Positions 5,292 to 7,168 of a DNA stretch of 7,168 bases are shown here, piece by piece. The stretch lies in the NCBI GenBank assembly GCA_023389455.1, contig JAEWEJ010000424.1:1-7168 (forward strand), written 5' to 3'. Position 1 is the stretch's first letter. Every line of letters starts with the position of its first letter. The translations under genes were made by a program, and so were the position numbers. The stretch comes from Actinomycetes bacterium. Lineage in GTDB: Bacteria > Actinomycetota > Actinomycetes > Actinomycetales > Cellulomonadaceae. The notes beneath the pieces are model-generated. The model made no database searches, was not told where the DNA came from, and saw only the letters and a list, made by a program, of their open reading frames with translations.

Positions 5292-7168
5292 AGCGCACCT
5301 GCGGGACCGCGCGCGCGGCGTCGCTCGCGGCGGTGGCGTTGAACCCGAACGTCACGCTCCCGCCGTCGGCGATCGCGCCGTTCCACTCGAGGTTCTCGGC
5401 CGTCACGCTGTTCCCGCTGCGCGTGATCTGCACGGCCCACTGCTCGGTGATCTCCAGCCCCTCGGGCTGGGTCCAGCTGACGACCCAGCCGTGGACGCCG
5501 GACGTGGTGGCCGTGACGGTCACGTTCGCCTGCACACCGCCCGGCCACGAGCCCGTGACCTGGTAGGTGGCGGTGCACGCGCCCGCCTGCACCGCGGCCG
5601 GCGGGGCGGCCACGCCCGGCTGGGTGTCGGTCGACGCCGGCGGGGCCGTGCTCGGCGGGGGTGCCCCCGCACCGGGATGCGGCGTGCCGCCCGGGGCGGG
5701 TGCCCCCGGCGTCACCGGTGCGCCGGGCACGGTGCTCGGCGTGCCGTCGGGCGCGGGCGGGGCCGTGTCGGCCTCCTCCCGCAGCACCGTCTCCCCCGCC
5801 GCGAACGGCGTCACCACCGGGTTGACGTCGCTCTCCACGGCGCCGGGGTCGCAGGCCGCCCCGGCGCGGTACGACGTGTAGGCGCCCGCGTCGCAGGTGA
5901 ACCCGACGACCGCGTCACCGCCGACGACGACGTCGCCCGACAGCCGCGCCGACCCGCGGACCACGGCGACGTCACGCACCACGACGTCGCCCGAGAGCCG
6001 GGCACCGCCCTCCACCCAGGCCCGTCCCTCGAGCCGGACCCCCGGCCCGACCGTCGCGTCGCCCCGCACGACGGCGCCCTGCGCGACGTACGCGGCGGGG
6101 TCGACGCTGGCGGTGTCCTCGACCCACCCCCCGCCGTGAGGGTGCGCACGCCCACCGGCCAGGCCGTCCGTCGCGGGCTGCGCCACGGTCGCGCCCCCGA
6201 CCCGGAACTCGTACGGGTAGCGCGTCGTCGCGGCGAAGCTGTCGAGGCCCGAGGCGACGACCTGCCCGGGGGTGGCGACGACGACCAGGTAGACGTCGGT
6301 CTCGTCCGGACGCAGCGCGAGCCGCAGCTCGTCGTCGGTCGCCTCGGTGACCGGGCTGTACCGCGGCCCCGCGGGGCCGTCGGCGACCAGGCCGAAGCTC
6401 CACCCGGGGTACGCGTCCGCCAGCGCCTCGGCGTGCCCGCGCACCCGCACCCGCACGTCGCCGCCGGACCCGTCGGGCACGAGCCGCACCACCGTGTAGC
6501 CGTACGCCCCGGGGGCGAACGTGCCGGTCACGCGGTAGTGCCCGGGGTCGTCCGGGACCTGGTCGACCGGTGTGGTGCGATGGGCCAGGAGGAGCGGGTC
6601 GAGACCGGCGAGCAGGGACCCCGGTGGCCCCGTCCCGGTGACGTCCGCGACCGCCGCGCGCATCGCGTACTGCGCCACCCGCCGGTTCAGCGCCGGGGCG
6701 TTGGACGACGTCAGCCGCGCGTAGGCGCCCATCAGGTGCTCGGACTCGAGCGAGCCGGTCCACAGCTCGCCGACCAGCCGGGGCGACGACCGCTCGGCCA
6801 GGTGCTGCAGCAGCAGCCACCCGGCTGCCCCGTGCCGCGGGCTGCCCCACGCGAGGTGCGGGGCCATCACCTGGTCCGACACGTCCGCGTGCTCCTGGGG
6901 CACGGCGACGGTCGCGAGGTAGGCCGAGCCCGCCGCGAGCAGCGTCGCGGCCGACGCCGCGGTCAGCCCGTGCCCGGGGTGGGTGGCCCGGGTGACGTGC
7001 TGCAACGTCTCCGCCACACCGCGCGCCAGCTCCCAGGGGGTGCCCGCCGGGACGGTCGGCACGTCGCCCGCCGTCGTCCCGTCCTGCGTGTCGGCCGTCG
7101 GGGCGGGCGTGGCGCCGCGTCCCGTGCCGGGCGTGGGCCCGGTCGGTGTCGACGGGTCGGCGCCCGCC
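5275..7168 (-). CDS. Modular secreted protein: Svx/AvrXca-like (DUF6055) domain, hexapeptide beta-helix, CBM2 (partial, N-terminus outside window)
   Basis: The frame is open from the right edge to the TGA at 5277-5275, giving 630 visible residues. Residues are numbered here from the GTG at 7062-7060, which is unlikely to be the start because about 35 Pro/Thr-rich codons precede it in frame. Residues 10-300 carry motifs such as HLAWGSPRHGAAGW (69-82) and GSLESEHLMGAYARLTSSN (103-121), then LNRRVAQYAMR. I associate these with the Svx/AvrXca family of secreted proteins from plant-associated bacteria, with moderate confidence. Residues 314-386 are thirteen in-register hexapeptides, a left-handed beta-helix. 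Cys390 and Cys404 follow and may form a disulfide. Residues 431-493 are a Pro/Thr/Gly/Ala linker. Residues 495-591 are a CBM2 with Cys496 and Cys591 at its ends and Trp506, Trp526, Trp530, Trp542 and Trp560. Linker and CBM imply secretion and binding to cellulose or another plant polysaccharide. The signal peptide would lie upstream, out of view. No catalytic residues were identified, so I assign no enzymatic function. Confidence 0.8.
   Translation of the reverse strand, partial: AGADPSTPTGPTPGTGRGATPAPTADTQDGTTAGDVPTVPAGTPWELARGVAETLQHVTRATHPGHGLTAASAATLLAAGSAYLATVAVPQEHADVSDQVMAPHLAWGSPRHGAAGWLLLQHLAERSSPRLVGELWTGSLESEHLMGAYARLTSSNAPALNRRVAQYAMRAAVADVTGTGPPGSLLAGLDPLLLAHRTTPVDQVPDDPGHYRVTGTFAPGAYGYTVVRLVPDGSGGDVRVRVRGHAEALADAYPGWSFGLVADGPAGPRYSPVTEATDDELRLALRPDETDVYLVVVATPGQVVASGLDSFAATTRYPYEFRVGGATVAQPATDGLAGGRAHPHGGGWVEDTASVDPAAYVAQGAVVRGDATVGPGVRLEGRAWVEGGARLSGDVVVRDVAVVRGSARLSGDVVVGGDAVVGFTCDAGAYTSYRAGAACDPGAVESDVNPVVTPFAAGETVLREEADTAPPAPDGTPSTVPGAPVTPGAPAPGGTPHPGAGAPPPSTAPPASTDTQPGVAAPPAAVQAGACTATYQVTGSWPGGVQANVTVTATTSGVHGWVVSWTQPEGLEITEQWAVQITRSGNSVTAENLEWNGAIADGGSVTFGFNATAASDAARAVPQVRCTRTG
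5278..5580 (-). other. Carbohydrate-binding module family 2 (CBM2) domain
   Basis: The segment has the CBM2 pattern: an N-terminal Cys (CTATYQV), SWPGGVQANVTV, GWVVSWTQPEG, QWAVQI, then LEWNGAIADGGSVTFGF, and a C-terminal Cys five residues from the end. The bracketing cysteines form a disulfide in this family, and exposed tryptophans stack on cellulose (or xylan in the 2b subgroup). Which subgroup this is cannot be settled by eye. Confidence 0.9.
5927..5949. repeat. Internal 23-bp repeat within the beta-helix, copy 1
   Basis: This matches 5981-6003 at 21 of 23 bases, at an offset of exactly 54 bases. It encodes the second ARLSGDVV block of the beta-helix. Confidence 0.75.
5981..6003. repeat. 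Internal 23-bp repeat within the beta-helix, copy 2
   Basis: This is the partner of 5927-5949 and encodes the first ARLSGDVV block. The 54-base step equals 18 residues, one full three-hexapeptide coil. Confidence 0.75.

Larger units (their letters stand above)
5899..6126 (-). other. Left-handed beta-helix of about thirteen hexapeptide repeats
   Basis: Aliphatic residues recur every sixth position from Val314 to Val386 of the secreted protein (Val/Leu at 314, 320, 326, 332, 338, 344, 350, 356, 362, 368, 374, 380, 386). The typical unit is V-x-G-x-A-x. Three units make one coil of this fold, so about four coils are present. The fold is best known from acyl- and nucleotidyl-transferases, but no active-site His or loop was seen here, so a structural role is likely. 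Confidence 0.85.

Noticed and set aside
3416..5566. Long + strand open frame of 716 residues
   Set aside because: It is a shifted frame of the mutase gene with Arg/Gly-rich noise; the mutase frame has every catalytic motif.
1..7168. A new defence, mobile or biosynthetic system
   Set aside because: The genes are core metabolism plus one secreted modular protein. No nuclease, transposase, toxin-antitoxin, phage or biosynthetic signature genes were seen.

Overview
The window is very GC-rich, gene-dense DNA with strong GC bias at third codon positions. It looks like a high-GC actinobacterium. The gene set and the secreted protein with a family 2 cellulose-binding module (CBM2) and Pro/Thr linkers fit a cellulolytic actinobacterium such as Cellulomonas or a relative. 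That genus is inferred from protein character and was not tested by a search.

Left part (1-821). The + strand opens with the 3' end of an acyl-CoA carboxylase alpha subunit; only the biotinyl carrier domain is visible, with its EAMKM biotinylation site. Ten bases later comes a small NUDIX hydrolase. These two genes converge on the next gene across 26 bases.

Middle part (822-5213). A minus-strand flavoprotein of the LpdA type (NAD(P)H-quinone dehydrogenase, without the redox disulfide of true lipoamide dehydrogenases) is transcribed divergently from a + strand pair: a trimeric-type purine nucleoside phosphorylase and a large alpha-D-phosphohexomutase of the PmmB/PGM2 type. Only 33 bases separate the divergent start codons. 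Both + strand genes have a TANNNT box 6 or 7 bases before the start codon and no usable Shine-Dalgarno, the layout of leaderless actinobacterial transcripts. The pair suggests nucleoside salvage: the phosphorylase releases (deoxy)ribose-1-phosphate, and the mutase could convert it to the 5-phosphate. From memory, lpdA, deoD and pmmB also lie close together in Mycobacterium tuberculosis, so this is probably conserved chromosomal core.

Right part (5214-7168). After a 61-base convergent gap with a 29-bp direct repeat and overlapping inverted repeats, a minus-strand gene runs off the right edge. It encodes a modular, presumably secreted protein. In order it has a Pro/Thr-rich segment, a domain resembling the Svx/AvrXca (DUF6055) family, a left-handed beta-helix of thirteen hexapeptides, a Pro/Thr/Gly-rich linker and a C-terminal CBM2.

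No RNA gene, insertion sequence, CRISPR array or phage gene was seen, and no stretch over 300 bases lacks a gene. Most of the window is ordinary core metabolism. The least ordinary parts are the modular secreted protein and the duplicated, alternatively folding 3' end beside it.
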